From Streptomyces agglomeratus (GTDB lineage: Bacteria > Actinomycetota > Actinomycetes > Streptomycetales > Streptomycetaceae): a stretch of DNA of 64,000 bases. The DNA is taken from positions 5,648,501-5,712,500 of the forward strand of contig NZ_MEHJ01000001.1 of the NCBI RefSeq assembly GCF_001746415.1. The letters are read 5' to 3'. Below the pieces are notes generated by a model. That model saw only the letters and a list, made by a program, of their open reading frames with translations. It ran no database searches and was not told the origin of the DNA. Shown here piece by piece: positions 1 to 7,665 of this stretch; within the stretch, counting starts at the first letter, position 1, and every line of letters starts with the position of its first letter. The translations under genes and the position numbers were made by a program.

Positions 1-150
1 CCGAGCGGCGCGGGGGACTGTGCGGAGGACTGGACATGGGCGGCGGTGAAGGTACGGGTGTTCGCCATGAGAGGTCAGCTCTTTCGCGCGGAGGAGTCGT
101 CGAGGGACGTACTGCGTCGTGCGCGCTGGACCGAAGACCGGGGAACGGCT

Positions 151-270
151 TTAGAGGGCCCGCGCGTTCGTCGCGCGACAACACACCCGGTCGAAGTCAT
201 GATGCTGACGGGAAGGCCAGAACGGCTCCAGGTCGGTGCGACCCTTCGCGGTGTTCCGGTGGCTGGCCAT
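151..270 (-). CDS. possible 39-residue small ORF downstream of glnII
   Basis: An ATG at 270 opens a 39-codon frame ending in TAA, just past the glnII terminator and on the same strand. The peptide is basic, with a His-His pair, a Cys-Cys pair and several aromatic residues, which is unlike the Arg/Pro/Ala-rich shadow frames around it. A second in-frame ATG lies three codons upstream. No convincing Shine-Dalgarno is visible. I do not recognise it, and it may simply be non-coding sequence. The first 300 bases of the window otherwise show no supportable gene. Confidence 0.22.
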   Translation of the reverse strand: MASHRNTAKGRTDLEPFWPSRQHHDFDRVCCRATNARAL

Positions 271-312
271 GGAACCCATTGAATCAGACGGCCGCCCGTG
301 GCGGAACGCGAA

Positions 313-343
313 GGGGGCGCCCGCCGGACCGGCGGGCGCCCCC
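313..343. terminator. hairpin terminator after glnII
   Basis: A perfect 13-bp GC stem (313-325 with 331-343) and a 5-nt loop lies about 20 nt beyond the glnII stop. It has no T-tract, as is usual for streptomycete terminators. Confidence 0.8.
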
Positions 344-362
344 AACTGCATGTGGCCCACGG

Positions 363-1382
363 TCAGACCTGGCCGGCCTTCTCCAGGGCGGTGCAGCAGG
401 TGTCGACGATCAGACGCGTGACGACGTACGGGTCGACGTTCGCGTTCGGCCGGCGGTCCTCGATGTAGCCCTTGCGCTCCAGGCCGACCTGCCACGGGAT
501 ACGGACCGAGGCGCCGCGGTCGGAGACGCCGTAGCTGTACTCGTTCCAGGGGGCGGTCTCGTGCAGGCCGGTGAGGCGGTCGTCGATGCCCGCGCCGTAG
601 TTCTTGACGTGGTCCATCGGCTTCGAGCCCTCGCCCAGCGACTCGCACGCGGTGATGATCGCGTCGTAACCCTCGCGCATCGCCTTCGTGGAGAAGTTGG
701 TGTGCGCGCCCGCGCCGTTCCAGTCGCCCTTGACCGGCTTCGGGTCGAGGGTCGCGGAGACGTTGAAGTCCTCGGCGGTGCGGTAGAGCAGCCAGCGGGC
801 GACCCACAGCTGGTCGGCGACCTCCAGCGGCGCCAGCGGACCGACCTGGAACTCCCACTGGCCCGGCATGACCTCGGCGTTGATGCCGGAGATGCCCAGA
901 CCGGCGGCGAGGCAGTGGTCGAGGTGCTTCTCGACGATCTCACGGCCGAAGATCTCGTCGGCGCCGACACCGCAGTAGTAACCGCCCTGCGCGGCCGGGA
1001 AGCCGTTGACCGGGAAGCCGAGCGGACGCTGGCCGTCGAAGAAGGTGTACTCCTGCTCGATGCCGAAGATCGGCTCCTGGCCGGAGAACTGCTCGGCGAC
1101 CGGACGCAGCAGCGCACGCATGTTGGTCTCGTGCGGCGTCATGTCGATGTTGAGGACCTCGCACATGACGAGTACGTCGTCGCCGCCGCGGATCGGGTCC
1201 GGGCAGGAGAACACGGGGTTCAGGACGAGGTCGGACGCGTGACCCACGGCCTGGTTCGTGCTGGACCCGTCGAAGCCCCAGACAGGCAGCTCGGCGCCGT
1301 CGGCCTGTATCTTCGTCTTCGAGCGAAGCTTGGCGGTCGGCTCGGTGCCGTCGATCCAGATGTACTCGGCCTTGAAGGTCAC
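363..1382 (-). CDS. glnII: glutamine synthetase type II (GSII)
   Basis: This enzyme condenses glutamate and ammonium with ATP to give glutamine in the cytoplasm. The 339-residue product begins VTFKAEYIWIDG and has the beta-grasp motif GFDGSS near residues 36-41, the EPIFGIEQEYTFF metal-site segment and GAGAHTNFST. Its length fits the short eukaryote-type GSII family (about 330-360 residues), and it lacks the adenylylation-tyrosine region of GSI. I chose the GTG at 1382 because AAAGGA sits 8 nt upstream. The in-frame ATG at 1391 abuts that Shine-Dalgarno and cannot use it. A GlnR-type box lies about 65 nt upstream, so transcription is probably controlled by nitrogen status together with glnA at 10444-11853. 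A strong hairpin follows the stop. Confidence 0.97.
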   Translation of the reverse strand: MTFKAEYIWIDGTEPTAKLRSKTKIQADGAELPVWGFDGSSTNQAVGHASDLVLNPVFSCPDPIRGGDDVLVMCEVLNIDMTPHETNMRALLRPVAEQFSGQEPIFGIEQEYTFFDGQRPLGFPVNGFPAAQGGYYCGVGADEIFGREIVEKHLDHCLAAGLGISGINAEVMPGQWEFQVGPLAPLEVADQLWVARWLLYRTAEDFNVSATLDPKPVKGDWNGAGAHTNFSTKAMREGYDAIITACESLGEGSKPMDHVKNYGAGIDDRLTGLHETAPWNEYSYGVSDRGASVRIPWQVGLERKGYIEDRRPNANVDPYVVTRLIVDTCCTALEKAGQV

Positions 1383-1447
1383 GGACGCCATCCTTTGCGG
1401 GTGCTGCTGCGGTACTGCGGCTGGTGAGGGCAGCTTCGCAAGCGCTG

Positions 1448-1485
1448 ATTTCCCGTCCGTTGCCCGATTGTGAACCCCGTGTTAC
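1448..1485 (-). promoter_or_regulatory. GlnR box of glnII (four half-sites)
   Basis: Read on the minus strand, the order is GTAAC-n6-TTCAC-n6-GCAAC-n6-GAAAT, four half-sites at exact 11-bp steps. This matches the a/b half-site architecture (gTnAC, GaAAC) of the actinobacterial nitrogen regulator GlnR. The third and fourth half-sites are close to consensus and the second is degenerate. The 351-nt gap from the glnII start to the next gene holds nothing else I can support. Confidence 0.8.
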
Positions 1486-1733
1486 TCAGGTTTCCTCCGT
1501 ATCACGCCCGCGCGTCACGACCGTTTTCCGGTCACGAAGGCGAGGACGGCGCCGACGGCATCCAGCGCCTTGCTGGTGGGGCGGAGTCGGGGCGCCCGTT
1601 GACGGCCGACTCGGCGAGGTGTGGCCGCCGCCGTGTACGACGATCAGCTCGGCGCCGCCGGGGAGAGGGGGAGTCGCCCGGATCGCCGTCGACGCCCTGC
1701 GTGCCCCCCGACGGTCCGGGCACACTGGCGGGC

Positions 1734-2633
1734 ATGACCGAATCATCGACGCGGCCCCGCATCGGACTGCTCGGCACCGGCCCCTGGGCGGCCGGCACCC
1801 ACGCTCCGGCGCTCGCCGCGCATCCCCGCGCCGGTTTCGCGGGCGTCTGGGGCCGCAGGCCCGAGGCGGCCGCCGCGCTCGCCGCCGCCCACGGCACGAC
1901 GGCGTACGACGACGTCGACGCCCTCTTCGCGGCGTGCGACGCGGTGGCGATCGCACTGCCGCCGGACGTCCAGGCCCCGCTGGCGGTACGGGCCGCTGCC
2001 GCCGGCTGCCACCTGCTGCTGGACAAGCCGCTGGCGACGACGGTGGCCGGGGCACGGGAGGTCGTGGCGGCGGTGGAGAAGGCGGGCGTGTCGTCGGTCG
2101 TCTTCTGCACGCTGCGCTTCGCGACGGGCACGACGCCGTGGATCGACGAACAGGCCGCGACGGGCGGCTGGTTCACGGCGCACGCGCGGTGGCTCGGCGC
2201 GCTGTACTCGCCCGGCGCGGACAGCCCGTACGCCGCGTCGCCGTGGCGCGGCGAGAAGGGCGCGCTGTGGGACGTCGGACCGCACGCGCTGTCCGTACTC
2301 CTGCCGGTCCTCGGCGACGTCACGTCGACGACGGCGACGCGCGGCCCCGGGGACACGGTCCATCTCGTACTGCGCCACACCTCGCAGGCATCGAGCACAC
2401 TCACGCTGAGCCTGAGCGCCCCGGTGGGCGCGGTGGGCGCGACGGTGGAACTGCGCGGCACGGCGGGGGTGGCCGAACTGCCGGAGTGGGGGGACGGGGT
2501 CAGTTCCTTCGCCGCGGCCGTCGACGCGCTGCTCGACTCGGCACGCGACGGAGAGCCGCACCCCTGCGACGCGGCGTTCGGCCTGCGCCTGACGGAGATC
2601 CTCGCCGAAGCGGAAAGCCGGCTGCGCGACTGA
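1734..2633 (+). CDS. Gfo/Idh/MocA family NAD(P)-dependent oxidoreductase
   Basis: This predicted cytoplasmic dehydrogenase has 299 residues. The N-terminal Rossmann motif GLLGTGPWA lies near residues 10-18. LLDKPLATT stands where the family usually has the catalytic EKP, so here it is DKP. A segment near residue 180 (KGALWDVGPHALS) matches the family's conserved WDxGxHxxD-like region. The family oxidises or epimerises sugars and inositols, but the substrate cannot be read from sequence. The ATG at 1734 starts exactly at the Rossmann strand, and the longer upstream frame is composition shadow. The gene stands alone, divergent from glnII and convergent with the secreted-protein gene, with a shared hairpin at 2741-2770. 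Confidence 0.9.
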   Translation: MTESSTRPRIGLLGTGPWAAGTHAPALAAHPRAGFAGVWGRRPEAAAALAAAHGTTAYDDVDALFAACDAVAIALPPDVQAPLAVRAAAAGCHLLLDKPLATTVAGAREVVAAVEKAGVSSVVFCTLRFATGTTPWIDEQAATGGWFTAHARWLGALYSPGADSPYAASPWRGEKGALWDVGPHALSVLLPVLGDVTSTTATRGPGDTVHLVLRHTSQASSTLTLSLSAPVGAVGATVELRGTAGVAELPEWGDGVSSFAAAVDALLDSARDGEPHPCDAAFGLRLTEILAEAESRLRD

Positions 2634-2653
2634 ACACCCAGGGGCGCCGTCGA

Positions 2654-2705
2654 CTCCCCGGCGCGCCGCTGACTGCTCGGCGCGCCGCCGACTGCCCGGC
2701 GTCGC
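2654..2705. repeat. imperfect 18-bp tandem repeat
   Basis: A GGCGCGCCG-C/C-GACTG-like unit occurs about two and a half times just after the oxidoreductase stop. It is a short low-complexity array in non-coding sequence and has no assigned role. Confidence 0.4.
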
Positions 2706-2740
2706 GTGACTCGTCCGCCCGCCGCTTCATTGCGGCTCGT

Positions 2741-2770
2741 GGTGGCCGGGGGTTCCGCCCCCCGGCCACC
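2741..2770. terminator. bidirectional hairpin terminator
   Basis: A perfect 12-bp stem (2741-2752 with 2759-2770) and a 6-nt loop lies between two convergent genes whose stops are at 2633 and 2792. Confidence 0.8.
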
Positions 2771-2791
2771 CATTACACCGCCCGCCGCGCC

Positions 2792-3481
2792 CTACCCGAC
2801 GCGCTCGATCCGCGCCTTGCGGATCAGGAACTTCCCGGGCTCCCGCACCTGCTCAAAGGCCGCGTTGTTGAGCAGCGCACAGCTTCCGGAAGCCGAAGTG
2901 ACCTCGACGGTCGTCGACTTGTTGTTGTCGAGGTTCGTCACCTTGAGCCGGGTGCCGACCGGGAACTCCCCGCTGGAGGCGGCAGGCGCTCCGGCCTCCC
3001 CCGAGAGCGTGACGGTGGAGCCGGCACAGACCACTTCCCCGACCGCCCCGTCACCCGCACCCGCACCCGCGCCGGCATCCGCACCAGCCCCGTCACCGGG
3101 GGCCGCACCGTTGCCCGCACCCGCGCCACCCTCGGCCGGCGGTGCCGTCTCCTCGGCCGGCGGTGCCGTCTCCTCCGCCGGCGGCGCCTGCGCGTCGTCC
3201 GGCGGAGCCGCCACGTCGCACCCGGACGCCTCCTGCTGACGCCTGATCTGCGCGATGACGGCTTCCCGGTTGGCGATCCGCGCGTTCGACTGTGCATCGG
3301 GATTCGCCCGCTGCCCGGCGATGAACTGCTCGTTGTTGCTCACCGCGGTGGCCAGCCCGTCACAGGCCACCGACGCCTGGCTTGTTCCGGTCATCACCAC
3401 GGCGGTGCCCGCGACCAGCGCGGCGGCGCCCGCCAGCAGGGCGATCTTCTTCTTACGGCTGAGGGTCTTCTTGCGCGACAC
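2792..3481 (-). CDS. exported protein with low-complexity linker and DPBB/RlpA-like C-terminal domain
   Basis: The product has 229 residues. A Lys/Arg-rich N-terminus followed by an Ala/Val hydrophobic stretch to about residue 35 and a TSQAS cut-like site make a Sec signal peptide. Next comes an alpha-helical segment with two cysteines, then three APPAEET-type repeats and a Gly/Ala/Asp-rich linker. The last 75 residues (FPVGTRLKVTNLDNNKS onward, with LLNNAAFEQV) resemble a double-psi beta-barrel of the RlpA/expansin kind. The usual catalytic Asp region is replaced by a Cys-containing SGSCALL segment, so activity is doubtful. The GTG start has AGGAG 6 nt upstream. It probably acts at the cell surface. 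Confidence 0.85.
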   Translation of the reverse strand: MSRKKTLSRKKKIALLAGAAALVAGTAVVMTGTSQASVACDGLATAVSNNEQFIAGQRANPDAQSNARIANREAVIAQIRRQQEASGCDVAAPPDDAQAPPAEETAPPAEETAPPAEGGAGAGNGAAPGDGAGADAGAGAGAGDGAVGEVVCAGSTVTLSGEAGAPAASSGEFPVGTRLKVTNLDNNKSTTVEVTSASGSCALLNNAAFEQVREPGKFLIRKARIERVG

Positions 3482-3592
3482 GTGCGACTCCTGTCCGCGG
3501 CCGGGTGCCCCACGGCCGCCTGGATTTCCGTGTGCCGTTACGTACGAGTAGCAACCGCATCCGTCTCAACCGTCCCACTCACAATTTTCGTA

Positions 3593-5032
3593 TCAGGCAG
3601 GCGGCAGCGCCCGGCACAGTGCGTCCAGCGCACCCGCGTACGCGTGCTCGGCGGGCGTGGAATAGCCCACGACCAGGCCGTCACGCCCGCCACCGGCACC
3701 CCCCGCCCCGCTCCCGCGCCTGCTGTCCGGGTGCCGGTAGTCGGACAGCCCCTCCACCGCCAGCCCCTGCCACGCCGCCGCCTTCACCACCGCCCGCTCG
3801 GTCCCGGGCGGCAGCTCCAGCACCGCGTGCAGCCCCGCCGCGATCCCCGTCACCCGCACGTGAGGCGCCCGCTCGGCCAGTACGGCGACCAACTGATCAC
3901 GCCGGCGCCGGTGACGCTGCCGCATCCGGCGCACATGACGGTCGTACGCACCCGAGGCGACGAAGTCCGCCAGGGTCAGCTGCTCCGTGGCGCTCGACCA
4001 CTGCTCCCGCTCGCCCTTCGCCGCCACGACCGCCCCCAGCAGCCGCTCCGGCAGCACCATCCACCCGATCCGCAGCGTCGGCGACAGGCTCTTGCTCACC
4101 GACCCGATCAGCACCACATGGTCGGGATCGAGCCCCTGCACCGCCCCCACGGGCTGCCGGTCGTAACGGAACTCGCCGTCGTAGTCGTCCTCCAGAACCA
4201 GCCCGCCCGTCGCCCGCGCCCAGTCCACGACGGCCGCCCGCCGCTCCGGACGCAGCGGCCCGCCGGTCGGGAACTGGTGCGCCGGAGTGAGCAGCACGGT
4301 GCCGGTCCCGGCCAGGCCGGCCAGTTCACCCACCTCGGCCCCGTCGTCGTCGACCTCCAGGGCCACCGTACGTACCCCTTCGTCCGCCAGCAGCGCGCGG
4401 TGGAACGGCAGTCCGTACGCCTCCACCGCCCATGTCCCGCCCACCACCCGGGCCAGCAGCCGCAGCGCGTGCGCGGCTCCCGAGCAGAGCACGATCCGGC
4501 CGGCGTCCGCCCGTACCCCCCGCACCCGCGCCAGGTACTCCGCCAGCGCCTCCCGCAGTTCCGCCCTGCCCCGCGGGTCACCGGGCCCGAACGCGTCGGG
4601 GGGCGCGGCGGTCAGCGCCCGGCGGGCCGAGGCGAGCCAGGCACCGCGCGGGAAGGCGGAGGGATCCGGTCTGCCCTGGACGAGGTCGTACGCCGGACGG
4701 GAGTCCCGCACGGGGGTACGCCGCCGGGGCGCGGGGGTGGCCGGCGCGGCCCGCAGCGCGACGCGCGTGCCGGAACCCTGCCTGGCCGTCAGCCAGCCCT
4801 CCGCGACCAGTTCGGCGTACGCGTCGGCGACCGTGTTGCGGGCGAGTCCGAGGTCGGCGGCGAGGGAACGGTACGGAGGCAGCCGGGTCCCCGGCGCCAG
4901 CCGGCCGCCGCGAATCGCCTCCCGCAGCGCGCGCATGAGGACGGCGCGGCGGCTTCCTGAGCCGGCGGCCGCCAGCTCCAGATGCAGATCACTGCCGAGT
5001 CCCTCAGCCGAATTGACCCATGATTCCGCCAT
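3593..5032 (-). CDS. MocR-type GntR transcriptional regulator with aminotransferase domain
   Basis: The product has 479 residues. A GntR winged helix (about residues 25-95; [20 protein letters not shown]) is joined to a fold-type I PLP aminotransferase-like domain (about 125-475). The PLP lysine is in GSVSKSLSP, near residue 312, preceded by the [11 protein letters not shown] segment typical of MocR/PdxR proteins. Such proteins sense PLP or amino acid adducts and usually regulate the divergent neighbour. That neighbour is the AhpD-like gene only 47 nt away, so I infer it is the target. Domain assignment is firm; the ligand is unknown. Confidence 0.93.
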   Translation of the reverse strand: MAESWVNSAEGLGSDLHLELAAAGSGSRRAVLMRALREAIRGGRLAPGTRLPPYRSLAADLGLARNTVADAYAELVAEGWLTARQGSGTRVALRAAPATPAPRRRTPVRDSRPAYDLVQGRPDPSAFPRGAWLASARRALTAAPPDAFGPGDPRGRAELREALAEYLARVRGVRADAGRIVLCSGAAHALRLLARVVGGTWAVEAYGLPFHRALLADEGVRTVALEVDDDGAEVGELAGLAGTGTVLLTPAHQFPTGGPLRPERRAAVVDWARATGGLVLEDDYDGEFRYDRQPVGAVQGLDPDHVVLIGSVSKSLSPTLRIGWMVLPERLLGAVVAAKGEREQWSSATEQLTLADFVASGAYDRHVRRMRQRHRRRRDQLVAVLAERAPHVRVTGIAAGLHAVLELPPGTERAVVKAAAWQGLAVEGLSDYRHPDSRRGSGAGGAGGGRDGLVVGYSTPAEHAYAGALDALCRALPPA

Positions 5033-5079
5033 GCGATTGCACCTCTGTCCCGGTCGCCTGTGCTCATAGTGTCGTACGC

Positions 5080-5571
5080 ATGACGACGACAGAGATCAAG
5101 CAGACGCTCGCCGGTCCCGCTCCCCGCCTCGACTTCGCCAAGGCCGCCCCCAAGGCGTTCCGGGCCGTGATCGGCCTCGACGCCGCCGCCCGCGAGGGAC
5201 TCGACCCGGCGCTGGTGGAGCTGGTGCAGATCCGCTCCTCGCACCTCAACCACTGCGCGTACTGCCTGCACATGCACACCTGCGACGCGCGCAGGGCGGG
5301 CGAGAGCGAGGAGCGGCTGCACATGGTCGCGGTGTGGAAGGAGGCCAGGCACTTCTTCACGGAGAGGGAGCAGGCGGCCCTGGCCCTGACCGACGCCGTG
5401 ACGCTGATCGCGGACGGCGGTCTCCCGGACGACGTGTACGCGCGGGCGTCGGCCCACTTCGACGACAAGGAGCTGGCCCACCTGCTGGCCCTGATCTTCA
5501 CGATCAACACCTGGAACCGCATCGCGCTGGCGACCGCGAAGACGGCGGGCGAGGACGAGCGGGTGTCCTGA
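5080..5571 (+). CDS. AhpD-like carboxymuconolactone decarboxylase family protein
   Basis: The product has 163 residues. The signature [15 protein letters not shown] (residues about 54-68) contains the CxxC plus downstream His of the AhpD/CMD family, whose members are thiol-dependent peroxidase partners or gamma-carboxymuconolactone decarboxylases. The CxxC favours a redox role, but this is inference. The start is ATG at 5080. Upstream in-frame codons would run into the divergent MocR gene. The 47-bp shared intergenic region suggests control by that regulator. A hairpin follows at 5578-5607. Confidence 0.9.
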   Translation: MTTTEIKQTLAGPAPRLDFAKAAPKAFRAVIGLDAAAREGLDPALVELVQIRSSHLNHCAYCLHMHTCDARRAGESEERLHMVAVWKEARHFFTEREQAALALTDAVTLIADGGLPDDVYARASAHFDDKELAHLLALIFTINTWNRIALATAKTAGEDERVS

Positions 5572-5577
5572 CGAGCC

Positions 5578-5607
5578 CGGGGCCGCACCCGAACGGGCGC
5601 GGCCCCG
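5578..5607. terminator. hairpin terminator
   Basis: A 9-bp outer stem (5578-5586 with 5599-5607) plus an inner CCC/GGG stem follows the AhpD-like stop by a few bases. Confidence 0.55.
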
Positions 5608-5688
5608 CCCCGTTCGGCGCCGGCCCTTGCCCCCGCACGCCTCCGCCTCCTTACGGTCCGGCCCGGTGGCCCGGTGGCCGGCGGCGCG

Positions 5689-6054
5689 TCAGCGCGACAG
5701 GGCGTCCCGTACCGCCTCGTCCGTACGCGCCACGACGGCCGTACCGTCCTCGGCCGTGATGATCGGCCGCTGGATCAGCTTGGGATGCTCGGACAGCGCC
5801 GCGATCCACCGCTCCCGCGAACCGGCGTCCCGCGCCCAGTCCTTGAGCCCCAGCTCCTTCGCCGTCGGCTCCTGCGTGCGCGTGATGTCCCACGGCTCCA
5901 GCCCGAGCCGCTTCAGCACCGCCCGGATCTCGTCCTGGGTCGGCACGTCCTCCAGGTAGCGGCGGACGGTGTAGTCCGCGCCCTCCTCGTCCAGCAGATG
6001 CAGCGCGCTGCGGCACTTCGAACACGCGGGATTGATCCAGATCTCCATGGCCAC
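5689..6054 (-). CDS. ArsC/Spx-family thioredoxin-fold protein
   Basis: The product has 121 residues. It begins with a beta strand and INPACSKCRSA, so the active site is CxxC rather than the single Cys of plasmid ArsC. The rest (DVPTQDEIRAVL, PKLIQRPII) follows the ArsC/YffB pattern, including the LIQRPI cis-Pro segment. Family members are arsenate reductases or uncharacterised thiol oxidoreductases, and no ars genes are nearby, so arsenate reduction is unproven. The GTG at 6054 has GGAGG 7 nt upstream; an internal ATG two codons later has poorer spacing. Confidence 0.88.
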   Translation of the reverse strand: MAMEIWINPACSKCRSALHLLDEEGADYTVRRYLEDVPTQDEIRAVLKRLGLEPWDITRTQEPTAKELGLKDWARDAGSRERWIAALSEHPKLIQRPIITAEDGTAVVARTDEAVRDALSR

Positions 6055-6167
6055 AACCGTACCTCCAGCCCCCCGTCAAACGCCCTCTGGCCAGGGCCGA
6101 TTGTCAGTGGTGGGCAGTAAAATCGAAGGAGTCAGAGAGGGTTCCCGACCGCCTCAGGAGGACGCCC

Positions 6168-6434
6168 GTGACCGCAGCCGCACTGTTCCCGACCGCTCCG
6201 CAGCCCCTGTCGAAAACGCCGCTGCCGGCCGGCCGGCCGCGCGCGTGGTACGAGACGCACAACCGCCGCCTCAAGGCCATGCGCCTGGCCATCGCGCTGC
6301 TCGACACGGGTGTGTACCACCCGTCGCAGGCGCCCAACCGCAGGATACGCAGCACGGCGGAGCGCATCGGCATCCACCCGCCGTCGGACACCACCTGCCG
6401 TATGGTGCGTGCCCTGATCCGCTACGGCCGCTGA
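6168..6434 (+). CDS. small conserved-type basic protein, unknown function
   Basis: The 88-residue basic protein has a C-terminal segment PNRRIRSTAERIGIHPPSD that looks like a short helix-turn-helix, followed by a second helix (CRMVRALIRYGR). The GTG start is preceded by AGGAGG at the right spacing, and a very strong hairpin follows the stop, so it is a well-bounded monocistronic gene. I know no function for it. A small DNA- or RNA-binding role is possible from its charge only. Confidence 0.8.
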   Translation: MTAAALFPTAPQPLSKTPLPAGRPRAWYETHNRRLKAMRLAIALLDTGVYHPSQAPNRRIRSTAERIGIHPPSDTTCRMVRALIRYGR

Positions 6435-6440
6435 ACCGGG

Positions 6441-6491
6441 GCCGGTGAGGGGCGCGCTCCCACGACCAACCGGGTCGCGCCCCTCACCGGC
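6441..6491. terminator. strong hairpin terminator
   Basis: A perfect 16-bp stem (6441-6456 with 6476-6491) and a 19-nt loop begins 6 nt after the small-protein stop. It insulates the downstream operon from read-through. Confidence 0.85.
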
Positions 6492-6660
6492 ACTTCCACG
6501 GCACGTTGCCTCCGCGGCACTCAGTCTCTCCGCGGTACTTGGTCTCCGCGGCACCGCGTCTTCCGCCGTTCGGCCGGAGAAGCGCATTCCAGGGCCCGGC
6601 GGGGGCGCACTCCCGGCCGGTCGCCTCCCCCACAGCAGCGGACCCGCGGGACCGGCGCCG

Positions 6661-6674
6661 TGTGACGTGTCACA
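6661..6674. promoter_or_regulatory. inverted repeat TGTGAC-GT-GTCACA, candidate operator
   Basis: Perfect 6-bp arms with a 2-nt spacer lie 75 nt upstream of the three-gene operon. It resembles a CRP/FNR-type TGTGA..TCACA site but with a 4-nt rather than 6-nt spacing between the TGTGA and TCACA cores, so the cognate factor is uncertain. Confidence 0.4.
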
Positions 6675-6691
6675 GACGCCCCCAACTCCAT

Positions 6692-6703
6692 TACTGATCA
6701 GTA
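6692..6703. promoter_or_regulatory. 12-bp perfect palindrome TACTGATCAGTA, candidate operator
   Basis: This is a perfect palindrome in an unusually A/T-rich patch, 46 nt upstream of the operon start. Its position is compatible with a repressor site over the promoter. No regulator gene adjoins the operon, so the binding protein is unknown. Confidence 0.45.
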
Positions 6704-6748
6704 GAGTTGCCCGCCACACACGGTCTGTCCCTGTGCGGAGAGGATCGC

Positions 6749-7618
6749 ATGAGCACTCTGGAAGCCACCACGCTCGACCAAGTCGTCGACACGGCCAGAT
6801 ATCCCCTGACGGAACTCGAAGGCGCCCATGGGCAGGACGTGGTCTCCCGTGCCCGGCGCGAACTGGCCGCCCTCGGCTGCACCGTGCTGCCCGACTTCGT
6901 CCACCCGTCGCTTCGCGGCCTTCTCCGGCAGGAGTGCGCGGCCATCGCTCCCCGGGCCCACTACGACGTCGAAACGGTCAACGTCTACAACATCGACGTG
7001 GACTCGGCCCTGCCGCCGGACCATCCCGGCCGCAGGACCTTCCAGCGGGGCAACGCGTTCGTCGCCCGCGACCGCATTCCCGCGAACGCGCTGATCAGCC
7101 GGCTCTACTCCCACCCGGCGTTCCAGCGGTTCGTCGCCCGCTGCTTCGGGCTGCCGAAGCTCCACGAGCTGGCCGACCCGCTCTCCGGACTGGTGCTCAA
7201 CGTCGTCGCGCCGGGCATGGAGCATCCCTGGCACTTCGACACCAACGAGTACACCGTGAGCATGCTCACCCAGCAGGCCCGGTCCGGCGGGGACTTCGAG
7301 TACTGCCCGGACATCAGGTCCGCGCAGGACGAGCGCTTCGACGACGTCCGCGCCGTACTGGACGGCCGGGGCGGGCATCTGATCCGGCGCCTGCCCCTGC
7401 GGCCCGGCGACCTCCAGCTGTTCAAGGGCCGGTACTCCCTGCACCGGGTGAGCCCCGTGGCCGGCGAGGCCGCGCGCCACTCCGCGATCTTCGCGTACAG
7501 CGAGCGCCCCGGTGTCGTCGGCAGCGTGGCCCGCACCCGCCAGCTCTTCGGCCGGGTGCTGCCCGCGCACCTGGAGTCCGAAAGCCGCGCCGTCCGGGGT
7601 GACCGGCTGCTGGACTAG
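6749..7618 (+). CDS. 2-oxoglutarate/Fe(II)-dependent oxygenase, HalD/BesD-like amino acid hydroxylase group
   Basis: The product has 289 residues with a double-stranded beta-helix oxygenase pattern. The metal triad is His162-Phe-Asp164 (HPWHFDTNEYTVS) and His232 (YSLHRVSPV), and a downstream Arg in AYSERPG could bind 2-oxoglutarate. The GGDFEYCPDIRS and LPLRPGDLQLFKGRYSLHRV segments resemble the phytanoyl-CoA-dioxygenase-like group that contains the free-amino-acid halogenases BesD and HalD. Those have Gly or Ala where this protein keeps the Asp ligand, so it should hydroxylate rather than halogenate. The ATG has GGAGAGGA upstream. It is the first gene of a three-gene operon with a methyltransferase and an acyltransferase. 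The substrate is inferred to be an amino acid or betaine. Confidence 0.85.
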   Translation: MSTLEATTLDQVVDTARYPLTELEGAHGQDVVSRARRELAALGCTVLPDFVHPSLRGLLRQECAAIAPRAHYDVETVNVYNIDVDSALPPDHPGRRTFQRGNAFVARDRIPANALISRLYSHPAFQRFVARCFGLPKLHELADPLSGLVLNVVAPGMEHPWHFDTNEYTVSMLTQQARSGGDFEYCPDIRSAQDERFDDVRAVLDGRGGHLIRRLPLRPGDLQLFKGRYSLHRVSPVAGEAARHSAIFAYSERPGVVGSVARTRQLFGRVLPAHLESESRAVRGDRLLD

Positions 7619-7665
7619 CGGTTCCGCGTTCCGCAACTCTGCCGATCCACGGAGGAGCAAGCCCT

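Noticed and set aside
1424..4960. 1178-codon plus-strand frame
   Set aside because: It crosses three genes and a terminator on both strands with no recognisable domain, so it is a high-GC artefact.
5037..5070. Sigma-70 promoter TTGCAC...CATAGT between the MocR and AhpD-like genes
   Set aside because: The 22-nt spacing between the hexamers is too long for a confident call.
6661..6674. Canonical CRP site
   Set aside because: The TGTGA and TCACA halves are separated by 4 nt instead of 6, so a normal CRP dimer would not fit.
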